Assembly (NCBI GenBank): GCA_024372495.1
Contig: CP099977.1
Location: 3,844,001 to 3,908,000, forward strand
From: Pseudarthrobacter sp. Fe7
GTDB lineage: Bacteria; Actinomycetota; Actinomycetes; Actinomycetales; Micrococcaceae
Length of the DNA stretch: 64,000 nucleotides
Reading direction: 5' to 3'
Part shown: positions 10,726 to 22,612 of the stretch, one piece after another
How positions within the stretch are numbered: the stretch's first letter is position 1
How the letters are laid out: every line of letters begins with the position of its first letter
The notes under the pieces: model-generated
Database searches by the model: none
Told to the model about the DNA's origin: nothing
What the model saw: only the letters and a program-made list of their open reading frames with translations
Made by a program: the position numbers and the translations under genes

Positions 10726-10782
10726 TGTTCAAGGATACAGGAGTTTGTGAAAATCTTCACTAGCCGGGGGCGCCTGCGTAAC

Positions 10783-12165
10783 CTAGGAATCCGGGCGGGT
10801 ATGGACCCTTTCCATGACCCCAGTGTCGGGTTCTTCGCCGGCAAGGGCAGGGTTGCGGGCAGCCCTCCGCAGCTGGACAGCGGCGGCCGCGATGATGGCC
10901 AGGAACAGTACGGCAAAACCAATCACGACGGAGGCGCTGATGGCACTGTCGCGCTGTGACGGCGCCTTGGCGGCGGGAACAGTGGCCTCCGGCAGCGTGG
11001 GCACCGCGCTGGGCGCAGTAGTCGCAGTGGGCAGCGGGGTTGCCGGGGCAGCGTTGCCGCGGCGGTGCACGCGGATCCACTCGGCGATGGTGCCCAGCGG
11101 ATTGACCGAGACTTCCGGAACGTCGGCCTTGAGGGCCGCCTCGGCGTTGAGGATGCCATAGCCGTACAGCGGATCCTTCCCGGGTGCGCCGGCGTCCCTT
11201 GCGGTGGAAACAATCCGGTTGATCACCTGTTCTGCGCTCATGTCCGGCCACTTGGATCGGATCAAGGCGGCCACGCCGGCCACGATCGGCGTGGACCCGG
11301 AGGTTCCGGCCCACTCCGCGTAGCCCCCGCCGGGGAGCCCGCCGAGGAGGTTCTCGGCGGGGGCGGCCACGCCGATGCTGATGCCCTGGGAAGAAGCGTC
11401 CACGCTGGCCACGTTCTTGCGGTCCAGCCCGGCGACGGTGAGGACACCGGGGATGGTGGCCGGGGCCCCCACCTGGGTGTTGCCTCCCACCCGGTTGCCG
11501 GCGGCGGCGACGATAACGACGTCCTTTTGCTCGGCATACAGGAAGGCGGCGTCCCAGCTTTGCGGCCACTGCGGCGTTGTGCTGCCGAGCGAAATGTTGA
11601 TGACTTTGGCGCCGTTGTCGACGGCCCAGCGGACTGCCTCGGGAATCTGGTCCTGGTCGCTTTTGCCCGATGGATTGGCCGAGCCCAGCCAGGTGGAGAC
11701 CGACAGGATTTGCGCTTCGGGCGCCACGCCCATGATCCCGTCGGGCGGAACCGCCGGCCCGGGGCTGGGGCTCGGGCTCGCACTGGCGGCCTGGTGTCCG
11801 CGTCCTGCCAGCATGGTGGCAACCAGGGTGCCGTGTTCGGGCTTGGAGCCGACGCTCTTCAGGCCGTCCGGCTGGCCTGAGCCGGATGCGTCATACCCGC
11901 CGACAATTGCGCCTTTGAGGTCCGGGTGTTGGGCGTCGATGCCGCTGTCGATGACGGCAACCTTGACACCGGCGCCCTTGGACACTTCCCAGGCCTTGGT
12001 AATACCCGAGTCTGCAAGCCAGTACTCCTTATCGCGCCATTCGTCGGCATGTGCGGCCGGCGCCGTGAACAGGCCGGCGCACAGGCAGCACGCGGCAAGC
12101 AGGACGGCAACTGCAGCGGCCGCCGCCCGGGACAGAACCGGGGTTGAAGCTGGTGTGGAGTGCAT
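10783..12165 (-). CDS. Secreted, membrane-anchored S8 (subtilisin-like, mycosin-type) serine protease
   Basis: 460-residue subtilase. Signal peptide at residues 1-40 ends in AHA. Catalytic Asp lies in VAVIDSGIDAQHPD near residue 72, His in PEHGTLVATMLAG near 110, and Ser in AGTSGSTPIVAGVAAL near 290. A Pro/Thr/Ala-rich linker and one C-terminal membrane helix (VVIGFAVLFLAIIAAAA) follow, as in mycosins. No type-VII secretion genes (EccB-E, WXG100) are near. It starts 4 bp after the ppx stop, so it is co-transcribed with ppx. Substrate unknown. Confidence 0.88.
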   Translation of the reverse strand: MHSTPASTPVLSRAAAAAVAVLLAACCLCAGLFTAPAAHADEWRDKEYWLADSGITKAWEVSKGAGVKVAVIDSGIDAQHPDLKGAIVGGYDASGSGQPDGLKSVGSKPEHGTLVATMLAGRGHQAASASPSPSPGPAVPPDGIMGVAPEAQILSVSTWLGSANPSGKSDQDQIPEAVRWAVDNGAKVINISLGSTTPQWPQSWDAAFLYAEQKDVVIVAAAGNRVGGNTQVGAPATIPGVLTVAGLDRKNVASVDASSQGISIGVAAPAENLLGGLPGGGYAEWAGTSGSTPIVAGVAALIRSKWPDMSAEQVINRIVSTARDAGAPGKDPLYGYGILNAEAALKADVPEVSVNPLGTIAEWIRVHRRGNAAPATPLPTATTAPSAVPTLPEATVPAAKAPSQRDSAISASVVIGFAVLFLAIIAAAAVQLRRAARNPALAGEEPDTGVMERVHTRPDS

Positions 12166-12169
12166 GGGC

Positions 12170-13118
12170 CTAACCGATGCTCAGCGCGATGCCGTCAAGG
12201 ATGTCGTGTTCGCTTGCGGTGGCCGCGGTGATCCTCCCGCCGCTCAGCTCCCCCATCCGTTCCAGGACCCGGCGCCACACCAGTCCCCCGGCTCCGATGA
12301 CGTCCACCCGTCCGGGGTGCATGTACGGCAGCGCGGCGCGGGCGGCGCGGGTCATGCCGAGCAGGTCGGTGGCTGCGGAGCGGACTTCCCCGATGGGCAG
12401 CGCCACGCCGTGGATGGCGTCCGGCGAATATTCGGGCAGCCGGAGCGCATGCGCGGTGATGGTGGTGACGGACCCGGCAACACCGACGACGGCGGTGGCG
12501 CGTTCCAGCGGTACGTTCCGGCCGGCGCGGTCCATGGCTGCGTCCACGTCGGCTTCTGCGGCTGCAATCTGTTCGGCTGTGGGTGGATCACTGCGCAGGT
12601 GCCGTTCCGTCAGCCGGACGCAGCCGATGTCCACGGACTTCGCCGCGGTGACGCCGGCGGCGGTGCCCAGCACGAACTCGGTGCTTCCCCCGCCCAGGTC
12701 CACCACCAGCACCTCCTGCCCATCGAGGACGGGCAGGACGCTGCTGGCCCCGGCAAACGACAGTGCCGCTTCCTCGTCCCCCGAGATGACCTCAGGCTCC
12801 ACTCCCAGCAGGTCCCGGACACCGTCCACGAAGACGTGCCGGTTGCGTGCGTCGCGGCTTGCGGAGGTGGCCACGAAGCGGATTTTCCGGGCGCCATGTT
12901 CCCTGATCAGCCGGGCGTAGTCGGCGGTTGCGGCAAGTGTGCGTTCCAGCGCCTCCGGAGCGAGGCTCGCCGGTGGCATCCACGCCCTGGCCCAGCCGGA
13001 CCACGCGCATCTCCCGCACGACGTCGGTGAGGACCGTGCTGCCGTTGCTACGGTCGATGTCGGCGATGAGGAGCCGGATGGAGTTGGTGCCGCAGTCGAT
13101 GGCGGCCACGCGGGTCAT
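12170..13118 (-). CDS. ppx: Ppx/GppA-family exopolyphosphatase (apparent frameshift)
   Basis: Hydrolyses polyphosphate or pppGpp; the family cannot be split from sequence alone. N-terminal phosphate-1 motif AAIDCGTNSIRLLIADI at residues 5-21; later VVDLGGGSTEFVLG and GVAGSVTTITAHAL. The reading frame is split by one extra G at 12963-12967 (AGGCT for expected AGCT). Removing it joins GVDATGE to LAPEALERTLAA and gives about 315 residues. The start overlaps the DUF501 stop by 4 bp (ATGA), and the protease gene follows 4 bp later. Confidence 0.88.
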
Positions 13119-13787
13119 TCGGCCGCCCCTGGCGTTCCGGCGGACTTCCGGACGGGAGCCGGCCGGCCGACGATATCCGGCAGGCCCTGGGGCCCGTGGC
13201 GGCTGAGGTCCTTCGAAGGTGCCTCGCCGGCGGTGTCCCAGGCGCCGTCGCACCAGCACTTGTCCGCCGTCCACCATTCGCTGATCATTTCCAGCGCCTG
13301 GTCGCCCAGGGGGTTGACGCCGCTGCCTGCCGCCAGCGAGTGCCCCACCAGGACATGCAGGCACTTCACGCGGGTGGGCATCCCGCCCGCTGAGACACCG
13401 TCGATTTCCGGGACGGCTCCAATTCCGGAGCGCTGTCCGATGGCATCGCGGGCGGCGAGGTACTCCTCATGCGCGGAACGGTAGGCAGCGGCGAGGCTGG
13501 AATCGCCGGCCAGCCTGGAGGTTCATGTCATTCATGACGCCGGCAGCTTCGAGCCTGGAAACCGCGGAAGTGATCACGGGGTGCGTCAGGTAGAAGGTGG
13601 TGGGAAACGGCGTACCGTTGCTCAGCCGTGGTGCGGTGGCGGCCACCAGGGGGTTGCCACAGACGCAGCGGGCGGGAATCTCCACGACGTCGCGGACGGG
13701 GCGTCCCAGCTGCCTGCTCAGTACTTCAAGGTCGTGTGCTGTTGGTTGGCGGGATTCGTCCCGGGCGGCTGCCGTGTTGTGTTCCAC
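13115..13787 (-). CDS. DUF501 family protein (apparent frameshift)
   Basis: Conserved actinobacterial protein of unknown function, about 223 residues after repair. Recognisable blocks are RCVCGNPLVAATAPRL, TFYLTHPVITSAVSRLEAAG and GMPTRVKCLHVLVGHSLAAG. The cysteine and histidine pairs suggest metal binding (inference). One extra base at 13512-13516 (AGCCT on the plus strand where AGCT is expected) breaks the frame after MNDMNLQ. GTG 13787 is the likely start. Its place between ftsB and ppx is the usual actinobacterial order. Confidence 0.85.
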
Positions 13788-13814
13788 TGTCGCGGGCCGT
13801 CCTTCCTGTGCGGT

Positions 13815-14495
13815 TCAGTCTGTGGCCGCGCGCCTGATGGACTCCCACAGGGAATCCACCCACGGCAGATCGGCGGGGTCTTGTGCTGCTGCGCCGGCGG
13901 GGCTACTGCTTTCTCCGGCCGGCTCATCGCTGCCAAAAACCCAGTAGCCGGTTTCGCCCGGCATAACCATGTTAATGCGGTCGCGGGCCTGCTGCTTCAC
14001 GTAGTTGGGGTCCTGCCACCGCGAAACCTGCTGGCGGAGGGAATCGCCTTCGGCCTGGCGTGCGGCGATATCGGCGTTCAGGGCATCGATTTCGGCCTTC
14101 TTGTCGAAGAAGATCTTGACCGTGGGCGCCAGCATGACGGTGATGGCGACCATCACCACTGCCAGTGCGAGCATCCGCCCGGAAAACGCCTTCGCGGGGA
14201 CGGGATGCTGGTCCTCTTCGGCGTTCCGCGCATCCTTGCCGTCAACCGGGCTGCTGCCTTTGCGGGAGGCGGACGGCCTGGGCGTCGTGGCTTCGCCCGC
14301 CTTCGCGGAGGCGTGGCCTGCAGTTCCACGCCCGTGGTTGTCCTTCGAAGGTGCTGCGGCCGCGCTGGCCGCGCCCTTGGCCGGGCGGAAATCCGCCCGG
14401 ATCACCTCGGCGCCGCCGGAGGATCCGTCGTCGGCCGTTTCCTTGGCTGGACGGGCGGGGGCGACCTTGGGAACTTTGGGGCGGCGGGTAGCCAT
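13815..14495 (-). CDS. ftsB: Septum formation initiator (FtsB/DivIC family)
   Basis: 226-residue bitopic membrane protein of the divisome. A long Ala/Pro/Lys-rich cytoplasmic N-terminus (residues 1-100) is followed by one membrane helix near residues 108-126 (MLALAVVMVAITVMLAPTV). A coiled coil (AEIDALNADIAARQAEGDSL) and the DivIC-type ending WQDPNYVKQQARDRINMVMPGE come next. It would bridge FtsQ and FtsL at the septum (family knowledge). ATG 14495 is preceded by AGGAGTGTC. It lies downstream of eno, separated by a terminator. Confidence 0.9.
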   Translation of the reverse strand: MATRRPKVPKVAPARPAKETADDGSSGGAEVIRADFRPAKGAASAAAAPSKDNHGRGTAGHASAKAGEATTPRPSASRKGSSPVDGKDARNAEEDQHPVPAKAFSGRMLALAVVMVAITVMLAPTVKIFFDKKAEIDALNADIAARQAEGDSLRQQVSRWQDPNYVKQQARDRINMVMPGETGYWVFGSDEPAGESSSPAGAAAQDPADLPWVDSLWESIRRAATD

Positions 14496-14590
14496 GACAC
14501 TCCTGAAACGCAGCCTCCCTGGGCCGCCACTGTCTGTGCTGGAAAATCACTGCGGACAACCACTGCTGGTCCAAATGCTGCGGAAACAAC

Positions 14591-14626
14591 AGCGGTGGCT
14601 ATGGTCTTTCAACCATAGCCACCGCT
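14591..14626 (-). terminator. Terminator after enolase
   Basis: Perfect 15-bp stem (AGCGGTGGCTATGGT and its complement) with a 6-base loop immediately after the eno stop. ftsB, next on the same strand, starts about 95 bp beyond it and may have its own promoter. Confidence 0.8.
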
Positions 14627-14644
14627 GATGGGTTTAGGCGGTTA

Positions 14645-15926
<1,282 letters not shown>

Positions 15927-16045
15927 GAATTTGCTCCTTTATGGGCGATTAACGGGGGGATTCAGGCAAAAAACTCGACGTATTCGTCACGGTCCAGCCT
16001 AGTCGAGAGTGCTCCGGGTTACTCAAACGAGTCAAGGCCCTGACG

Positions 16046-16705
16046 TCATGATGGCGCCGCGTCGTTTTGATCACCTTGGGCGCGTTGGTACCGGCGGACC
16101 GCGGCCCGCAGGGCACGCTCGGCGTCCATGCCGTTGTCCCGGGCGGAACGCACGACGGCGAGCAGCAGGCTTCCGAGCTCGTCCTCGCTTTCGGGTATTG
16201 GCACCCCGGCGGGCAGACCCAGCCCGGCACGGGCCGCACGGTCCAGTGATTTCTGCGCCTTGGCCAGGGCCGGAAGTGCCTGCGGAATTCCGTCAAAGGC
16301 ACCCGGCCGCCCGGGCCGTTCGGCACGCTTGACCGTGTCCCAGGTCTGCTCAATTTCCTCGACCGTGGCAGGAAAGCTGTCCTGCAGTGACCCGTCAGGC
16401 CTGAAGACGTGGGGGTTCCGGCGGATCATCTTGGCACCCAGGCCGCGCGCCACGTCGTCGAACGTGAACGCGCCGCGCTCCTCCGCAAGTCGGGCGTGCA
16501 GCACCACCTGGAGCAGGACGTCGCCAAGCTCCCCTGGAGTTCGGCGTCGGGATGGCCGTCTTCGATGGCCTCGGCCACCTCGTACGCCTCCTCCAGGAGG
16601 TACTCAACCAGCGATGCGTGCGTCAGGTCACCCATCCACGGGCAGTGCACCCGCAGGGCAGCTATTTCCCCAACCAGCCTGGGTGACTGGTGCCTGTTCA
16701 GCCAA
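16046..16705 (-). CDS. mazG: MazG-family nucleotide pyrophosphohydrolase (two apparent frameshifts)
   Basis: House-cleaning NTP pyrophosphatase. The core HCPWMGDLTHASLVEYLLEE with EEAYEVAEAIEDGHPD carries the acidic metal-binding residues. Two indels must be repaired: an extra base at 16676-16680 (AGCCT for AGCT), and a lost G in the run at 16531-16534 (C run on the plus strand). Repaired, it starts at TTG 16705, inside the add stop, and runs 660 bp. Helix residues corresponding to the expected ELGDVLLQVVLHARLAEE appear only after repair. It lies between add and eno. Confidence 0.82.
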
Positions 16706-17832
16706 GGTTGGCGTAGGCGTCGTTGATGTACTCCACCAGCGCTTCCTTTTCCTCCAACGGCAGGAAGGATGCCTCGGCGGCGTTCAGGGTCAGTTCCAGC
16801 AGGTCATCGAGGTCGTAGTCGAAGGTTTCCACCAGCAGGTTGAACTCATCGGTCAGGGTGACGCCGCTCATCAGGCGGTTGTCGGTGTTGATGGTGACGT
16901 TAAAGCCCAGGCTAGAGCATGTCCAGAGGGTGGCTTTCGATGCCTTCGCCGAACTCCGCGATCGCGCCGGTCTGGAGGTTGGAGGACGGGCAGATCTCCA
17001 GGGCGATACCGCGGTCCCGGACCCAGCTGGAGAGGTCGCCGAGGGTGACCAGGCCCACGGTATCCCCTGCTTCCTCGTCGTCGTCGAATTCCACCATGAT
17101 GTCCTCGGCAATGCGGACGCCGTGTCCCAGCCGCAGGGCCCGGCCGTCCACCAGTGCGGACTGGATGCTCTCCAGCCCGGCAGCCTCGCCGGCGTGCACT
17201 GTGGCGGGGAAATTCTGCTGGGCAAGGTAGGTGAAGGCGTCCTTGAAGCGGCTGGGCAGGAATCCGTCCTCGGCCCCGGCGATGTCAAAGCCCACAGCAC
17301 CCTTGTTGCGGTGCCGCACGGCCAGTTCAGCGATCTCCTGGCCACGGTCGGCGTGGCGCATGGCGGTGATCAGCTGGCCCACCTGGATCTCGCGCCCGGT
17401 CTCGGAAACGGCTTCGACGCCGGCTTCCAGGCCTTCCTGTACTGCCTCCACGGCCTCGTCCAGGCTGAGCCCCTTCTGGAGGTGCTGCTCGGGCGCCCAG
17501 CGGACTTCGCCGTACACCACGCCGTCGTCGGCGAGGTCCTCGACGAACTCCTTGGCCACGCGGAACAGGCCGTCCCACGTCTGCATGACGGCCACGGTGT
17601 GGTCGAAGGTCTCCAGGTAGCGGACCAGGGATCCGGAGTCAGCTGATTCGCGGAACCACTGCCCCAGGGCCACGGGGTCCGTCGAGGGGAGCGTGTGGCC
17701 TGCGGCCTCCGCCAGTTCGATGATGGTGGCCGGACGGAGTCCTCCGTCCAGGTGGTCGTGAAGGGAAACCTTGGGCAGGCTCTTCAGGTCAAAATCGATG
17801 GCAGGGGCAGCGTCAACAATGGGCTCAGTCAC
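16698..17832 (-). CDS. add: Adenosine deaminase (apparent frameshift)
   Basis: Deaminates (deoxy)adenosine to (deoxy)inosine in purine salvage. Metal ligands are visible in SLHDHLDGG near residues 22-30. TVHAGEAAG, LRLGHGVRI and the ICPSSNLQTGA segment follow in the expected order. The frame stops after SHPLDML at 16912; the rest (LGFNVTINTDNRLMSG, then EASFLPLEEKEAL) lies in another frame. The family normally has Tyr plus one residue here, so two bases seem to be missing, unlike the other breaks. The gene lies beside the nucleoside transport cluster. Confidence 0.9.
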
Positions 17833-17871
17833 GTTCCCACCTTAGGGTGGGCCGGACTTCAATGCCAGCCG

Positions 17872-18596
17872 CTACTTGGCCGCCGGACCGGCCTCTGCCG
17901 ACGGCACCACGAAGGCCTGCGTGCCGGGGCGCCCTTCCTGGCCCGAACCGGAGGAGTCCTCGCTCCATTCATCTGTTTCCGGAGCGTCGTGCCGGCCCAG
18001 CCGTTTGTGCCACCAGCGGAGCAGGTGGTCGATGAGCACGCCCAGGACGATGGCGAACACGACGGCGATGCCGGCGCTCAGCAGCGGGTTGTGGTGCAGC
18101 CAAGGGAACGAGCGGCGAGCAGGCCGATGCCAAGGGAGTATCCCACCCAGGTCAGGCAGGCAACGGCGTCGAAGGCGAAGAACCGGCGGTGCGAGAAGCC
18201 TGTGCTGCCGGCCACGTAGTTAACCGCCACCCGGCCCCAGGGGATGTAGCGGGCGGTGAAGATCAGTACCGCGCCGCGTTTCTCAAGCTCGTAGCGGGCC
18301 CAGGCGAAGACTTTCCGGACCTTGGGCCGGCGCATCCACCCCCACCGCTCCAGGCCGATCCTGCGGCCCAGAAGGTAGGCCATGTTATCGCCGCAGATGG
18401 CGCCGACCAGCGCCGTGAGGCCCAGGATCCAGAGATTTGGTTCGCCGCTGTGCCGCGAGAAGGCTGCGAGGGCCACGATGAGGGTCTCGCTGGGGACCAC
18501 CATGGCGAAGCCGTCCACGAAGAAGAACACCAACAGCGCCGGGTATATCCACCACTGGCCCGCTGCATGGAGCACGGCCTCATTAATAAACTCCAC
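17872..18596 (-). CDS. DedA-family membrane protein, first copy (apparent frameshift)
   Basis: About 241 residues, with the DedA features PSETLIVALAAF, GDNMAYLLGRRIG and FTARYIPWGRVAVNYVAG (conserved Arg/Gly helix-hairpin). The family is implicated in undecaprenyl-phosphate and phospholipid translocation; the role here is unproven. A one-base loss near 18104-18112 separates the last membrane helix (VFAIVLGVLIDHLLRWW) and its charged tail. GTG 18596 with AGGAGC upstream is the start. A second DedA gene lies 134 bp upstream. Confidence 0.83.
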
Positions 18597-18729
18597 GCGG
18601 TGTTGCTCCTGTATAAAAATGACACAGCCAAAGTGCCGCAGCCAAAGCGGAAATCGTTCCTAAGTCTCCCATGCCGGGGCCGCTGTCCGCTACGCCCCAA
18701 TGCCCGGAATTACCCCTTCAACGCCCCGG

Positions 18730-19359
18730 TCAGGCCCCGGGTTCCCGGATCCGTTCCACCACGTTTGTTTTACCCCGGAGTTTGTTGATCACCAGGTCCA
18801 CCCCGATGCCCAGCGCCACCGCGCAGACAATGGCGATTGCCGCGCCCAGGACATGGTTGTCCTCGAACCACTGGCCAAAAAATAGCCCGATCGCCACCGA
18901 GTAGCCAGCCCACAGGCTGGCCGACAGCATGGTTAGGCCCACGAACCGCAGGTGGGCGTAGTGGGTGACCCCCGCCGTCAGGTTGACCGCCACCCGGCCG
19001 ATCGGGACGAAGCGGGCCACCAGGACCAGCGACGCCGGCCGTTTCCGCAGTTCCCGTCCCGCCCAGCGGAACGCACTTTGCATTCGTGGGCCGCGCATCC
19101 ACGCCCAGCGCCTGGTGCCTACCCGCCGCCCCAGCAGGTACGCGATGTTGTCGCCGAGGAAAGCACCGGCTGCCGCCACCAGCAGCAGGAGCAGCGGATT
19201 GGGCAGGTCCGCGGTGGCGGCAACCGCTGCGAGGCCCACCACCACGGATTCGCTGGGAATGGGTGGGAAGAAGCCGTCAATGACGCAGCACGCCAGCACC
19301 AGGACCAGCACCCACGGCTGACCGGCGGCGGCGAGGATGAAGTCATTGACGGCCTGCAT
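18730..19359 (-). CDS. DedA-family membrane protein, second copy
   Basis: 209 residues, intact. It has PSESVVVGLAAVAA, GDNIAYLLGRRVG and VARFVPIGRVAVNLTAGVTHY, clearly homologous to the neighbouring DedA protein, so the pair looks like a tandem duplication that has diverged. It starts 6 bp after the deoA stop and may be read through from the nucleoside operon. Confidence 0.87.
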   Translation of the reverse strand: MQAVNDFILAAAGQPWVLVLVLACCVIDGFFPPIPSESVVVGLAAVAATADLPNPLLLLLVAAAGAFLGDNIAYLLGRRVGTRRWAWMRGPRMQSAFRWAGRELRKRPASLVLVARFVPIGRVAVNLTAGVTHYAHLRFVGLTMLSASLWAGYSVAIGLFFGQWFEDNHVLGAAIAIVCAVALGIGVDLVINKLRGKTNVVERIREPGA

Positions 19360-19365
19360 TTGTCC

Positions 19366-20683
19366 CTATGCTATCCGGTCGATGATGAGCTGCTGGGCGG
19401 GCCGCGAACCTTCCGGGGCGATGACCACGGCGTGTTCCAAGGCTTCCCGGGCCCGGCCGAACCGTTCAGGGGTGTCGGTGAGCAGTGTCATCAGGGGTTC
19501 ACCCGCACGGACGGTGGCGCCGGGCTTGGCATGCATGCGCACTCCCGCCCCTGCCTGGACTGCGTCCTCTTTGCGGGCGCGGCCGGCACCCAGCCGCCAG
19601 GCAGCCACGCCAACGGCGAGCGCATCCAGTTCCACCAGCACCCCGTCGGCAGGGGCGTAGACGACGTCGGATTCCCTCGCCACCGGCAGGGCGGCGCGGG
19701 GGTCACCGCCCTGGGCGGCGATCATTCGGTTCCAGACGTCCATGGCGCGGCCGTCCTTGAGGGCGGCGGCGGGGTCGGCGTCGTGCACCCCTGCGCAGGC
19801 GAGCATCTCTTCGGCGAGCCGGACGGTCAACTCCACCACGTCTTCCGGGCCGCCGCCGGCCAGGACCTCCACGGACTCCTCGACCTCGATCGCGTTGCCC
19901 GCGGTCAGGCCCAGCGGCGTGTTCATGTTGGTCAGCAGTGCAACGGTGTTGACTCCTGCGTCCTTGCCGAGCGCCACCATGGTTTCGGCGAGTTCGCGGG
20001 CGCGGGACTCGTCCTTCATGAAAGCGCCGCTGCCCACCTTGACGTCCAGGACCAGCGATCCGGTGCCCTCCGCGATCTTCTTGCTCATGATGGAGGACGC
20101 AATCAGCGGTATGGCCTCTACCGTGCCGGTGACGTCGCGCAGCGCGTAGAGCTTCTTGTCCGCGGGGGCCAGGCCTGCACCGGCGGCGCAGATGACCGCG
20201 CCCACGTCCTGGAGCCTGGGCCAGGATGTCGTCATTGCTGAGGTCCGCGCGCCAGCCCGGGATGGACTCCAGTTTGTCAAGCGTGCCGCCGGTGTGCCCC
20301 AGGCCGCGGCCGGAAAGCTGCGGGACGGCGACGCCGAACACTGCCACCAGCGGGGCCAGCGGGAGGGTGATCTTGTCCCCTACCCCACCGGTGGAATGCT
20401 TGTCCGTGGTGTATTTCAGGCCGCCGTCGGGGCGCCGGAGGCTGGAGAAATCCATCCGTTCACCGGAGGCGATCATTGCAGCGGTCCAGCGTGCAATTTC
20501 GGCGCGGTCCATGCCGTTGAGCAGGATGGCCATGTTCAGGGCCGCCATCTGCTCATCGGCTATGGCGCCCCGCGTATAGGCATCGATGGTCCAGTCAATC
20601 TGTTCGGGACTCAACGTCCCCTTGTCGCGTTTGATGCGGATGATGTCAACGGCGTCGAACGCTTCGGCTTTACTGTCGGTCAC
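19366..20683 (-). CDS. deoA: Thymidine/pyrimidine-nucleoside phosphorylase (apparent frameshift)
   Basis: Splits thymidine or uridine with phosphate into base and (deoxy)ribose-1-phosphate. The family signature GRGLGHTGGTLDKLE is near residue 112, with DKHSTGGVGDKITLPLAP just before and DVKVGSGAFM after. One extra base at 20213-20217 (AGCCT on the plus strand for AGCT) breaks it after DILAQ; removal restores LQDVGAVICAAGAG and a length near 438 residues. GTG 20683 overlaps the cdd stop by 4 bp, so it is coupled to cytidine deaminase. Confidence 0.92.
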
Positions 20684-21096
20684 CGGGTCTCCTCCAGGTG
20701 TTCGGGACCAAAGGCGTCGGGCAGCACCTGGTCCATGGTCTTGATGCCTTTGCTGGTCATAAGCTGCATGCCTGGTGCCGCGAATTCGTAAAGCAGCTGC
20801 CGGCAGCGCCCGCAGGGCATGAGCACGTTGCCCTGCCCATCCACGCAGTAGAAGGCCCGCAGCAGTCCGCCGCCGGTCATTTGGAGTTCCCCCACCAGGA
20901 CGCACTCCGCGCAGAGGGTCAGTCCATAGCTGGCGTTCTCAACATTGCAGCCGCTGACAATCCGGCCGTCCCCCGTCAGGGCCGCGGCCCCCACCGGATA
21001 CGTCGAGTACGGGGCGTACGAGTTCTTCATGGCGGCGACGGCGGCGGCCTCCAGGGCGGCCCAATCCACCTGCTGTGCGTTGTCCACGCCGGTCAT
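20680..21096 (-). CDS. cdd: Cytidine deaminase
   Basis: 138 residues, the size of the homotetrameric class. Zinc motif CNVENASYGLTLCAE (Cys and catalytic Glu) near residues 55-69, and MPCGRCRQLLYEF with the other two Cys ligands near 92-104. Converts (deoxy)cytidine to (deoxy)uridine, the substrate of the next gene, deoA. ATG 21096 overlaps the permease stop by 4 bp. Confidence 0.95.
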   Translation of the reverse strand: MTGVDNAQQVDWAALEAAAVAAMKNSYAPYSTYPVGAAALTGDGRIVSGCNVENASYGLTLCAECVLVGELQMTGGGLLRAFYCVDGQGNVLMPCGRCRQLLYEFAAPGMQLMTSKGIKTMDQVLPDAFGPEHLEETR

Positions 21097-22612
21097 CCTT
21101 TGACGTAGGGGATGCCATCGGCCGCGGGCGGCCTGGACCGTCCCACCAGGCCCGCCACCGCGACGACGGTCAGGGCGTAGGGCAGCATCGCCATGAACTG
21201 GCTGGGGACCGGTGAACCGATGATGGTGATGATGCTTTGCAGGTTGTCGGCGAAGCCAAACAGCAATGCCGCCAGGAACGCGCCGATGGGATTCCACCGT
21301 CCGAAGATCATGGCTGCAAGGGCGATGTAGCCGCGGCCGCCGGACATGTCCTTGCTGAACGCATCCACCGACACCAGGGTGAAGAAGGAGCCGCCGATTC
21401 CTGCGATGGCCCCGCCCATGAGGACGTTGATGAAGCGCGTCCGGTTGACGTTGATGCCCACTGTGTCGGCCGCCTGGGGGTGTTCGCCGACGGCCCGAAC
21501 GCGCAGGCCCCACTTGGTGTGGAACAGTCCGACATACACAACGATCACGGCCACGTACATGAGGTAGCCCACCAGCGATTGGCGGAACAGGATGGGGCCG
21601 ATGATCGGGATGTCGGCGAGGAACGGAATATCCACGGCCTGCAGCCGCCCGGGCTTGTTTAGGTGTTCGGGGTCCGCCGTGAGCAGGGTGGAGAACAGGA
21701 AGCTGGTGAGGCCGCTGATCAGGACGTTGAGGACCACCCCGACGATGATCTGGTTGACGAGGTACTTAATGCTCACCACGGCCAGGACAAGGGACACGAG
21801 CGCACCGGCGACTGCCGCCGAGATGAGCCCCACATAGACGTTGGCGGTCACGGTGGCAACGACGGCGGCGGAGAACGCACCGAGCAGGAGCTGGCCTTCG
21901 ATGGCGATGTTAACCACGCCGGCCCGTTCGCACAGCACACCGGACAGCGAGCCGAACACCAGGGGTACGGCCAGGGTCACGGCACCGGCCATGAGTCCGC
22001 CGAGGGAGATGGAAGGTTCGGGGTCACGCCCGCCGGCGACGATCCAGATCATGAAGCCGATTAGGAAGACCACTGCGAAGATGCCGCCCAGCCATCCGGG
22101 GGTGCGCCGCCTCTTCACGGTCAGGAAACAGGCATACCCTGCCAGTGCGAGCAGCAGGACCGAGCAGATCCAGCCCAGCGCCATCGAAGGCACGGTAATC
22201 TTTTCCACACCTGCGACGCCGAGGGCGGCCAGGCCCAGGACGGCGACGGCAGCGATGGTGGTGGCGGGAATCCAGCGGTCTACTCCCCGCCCTCCCGCCG
22301 CTGGCTGATCCAGCGGTACCCGACGTAGGCGGCGGCGGCCAGCGCCACGGCCAGGGTGACCCACGCCGCCGTGGAGGAGGCGTTCGGATCGCGGGCTTCG
22401 GCGATGCGGAAACCGGCAGATTTTGGGTTGGCCAGGAAACCGAACAGCACGGTCCCCAGGATGGCGAGCAGGCCCAGGCCGACGCCGGCTTTCCAGCTCA
22501 CCAGTTCAGTTGTGCCTGTCCGGCCTCCGGCGCGGTTGGCTCCGGTTGTCCTGCCTGTTCCTTTTCCGGTGCCCGGCTGTTTGCCTGTGGGAGATTGTGT
22601 CGTGGCGCTCAT
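21093..22612 (-). CDS. Nucleoside ABC transporter permease, second (apparent frameshift)
   Basis: BPD_transp_2-type permease with many membrane helices; GERAGVVNIAIEGQLLLGAF-like block (CERAGVVNIAIEGQ) and RAVGEHPQAADTVGINV are typical of BmpA/NupC-type nucleoside importers. The N-terminal part (Thr/Gly-rich tail plus two helices, ending WISQRREGGE) is in a different frame; a G lost from the run at 22285-22288 explains it. Repaired length is about 506 residues. Start ATG 22612 overlaps the previous permease stop. Confidence 0.88.

Noticed and set aside
10726..10782. Possible small gene between ndh and the protease
   Set aside because: 57 bp with no convincing frame or ribosome-binding site.
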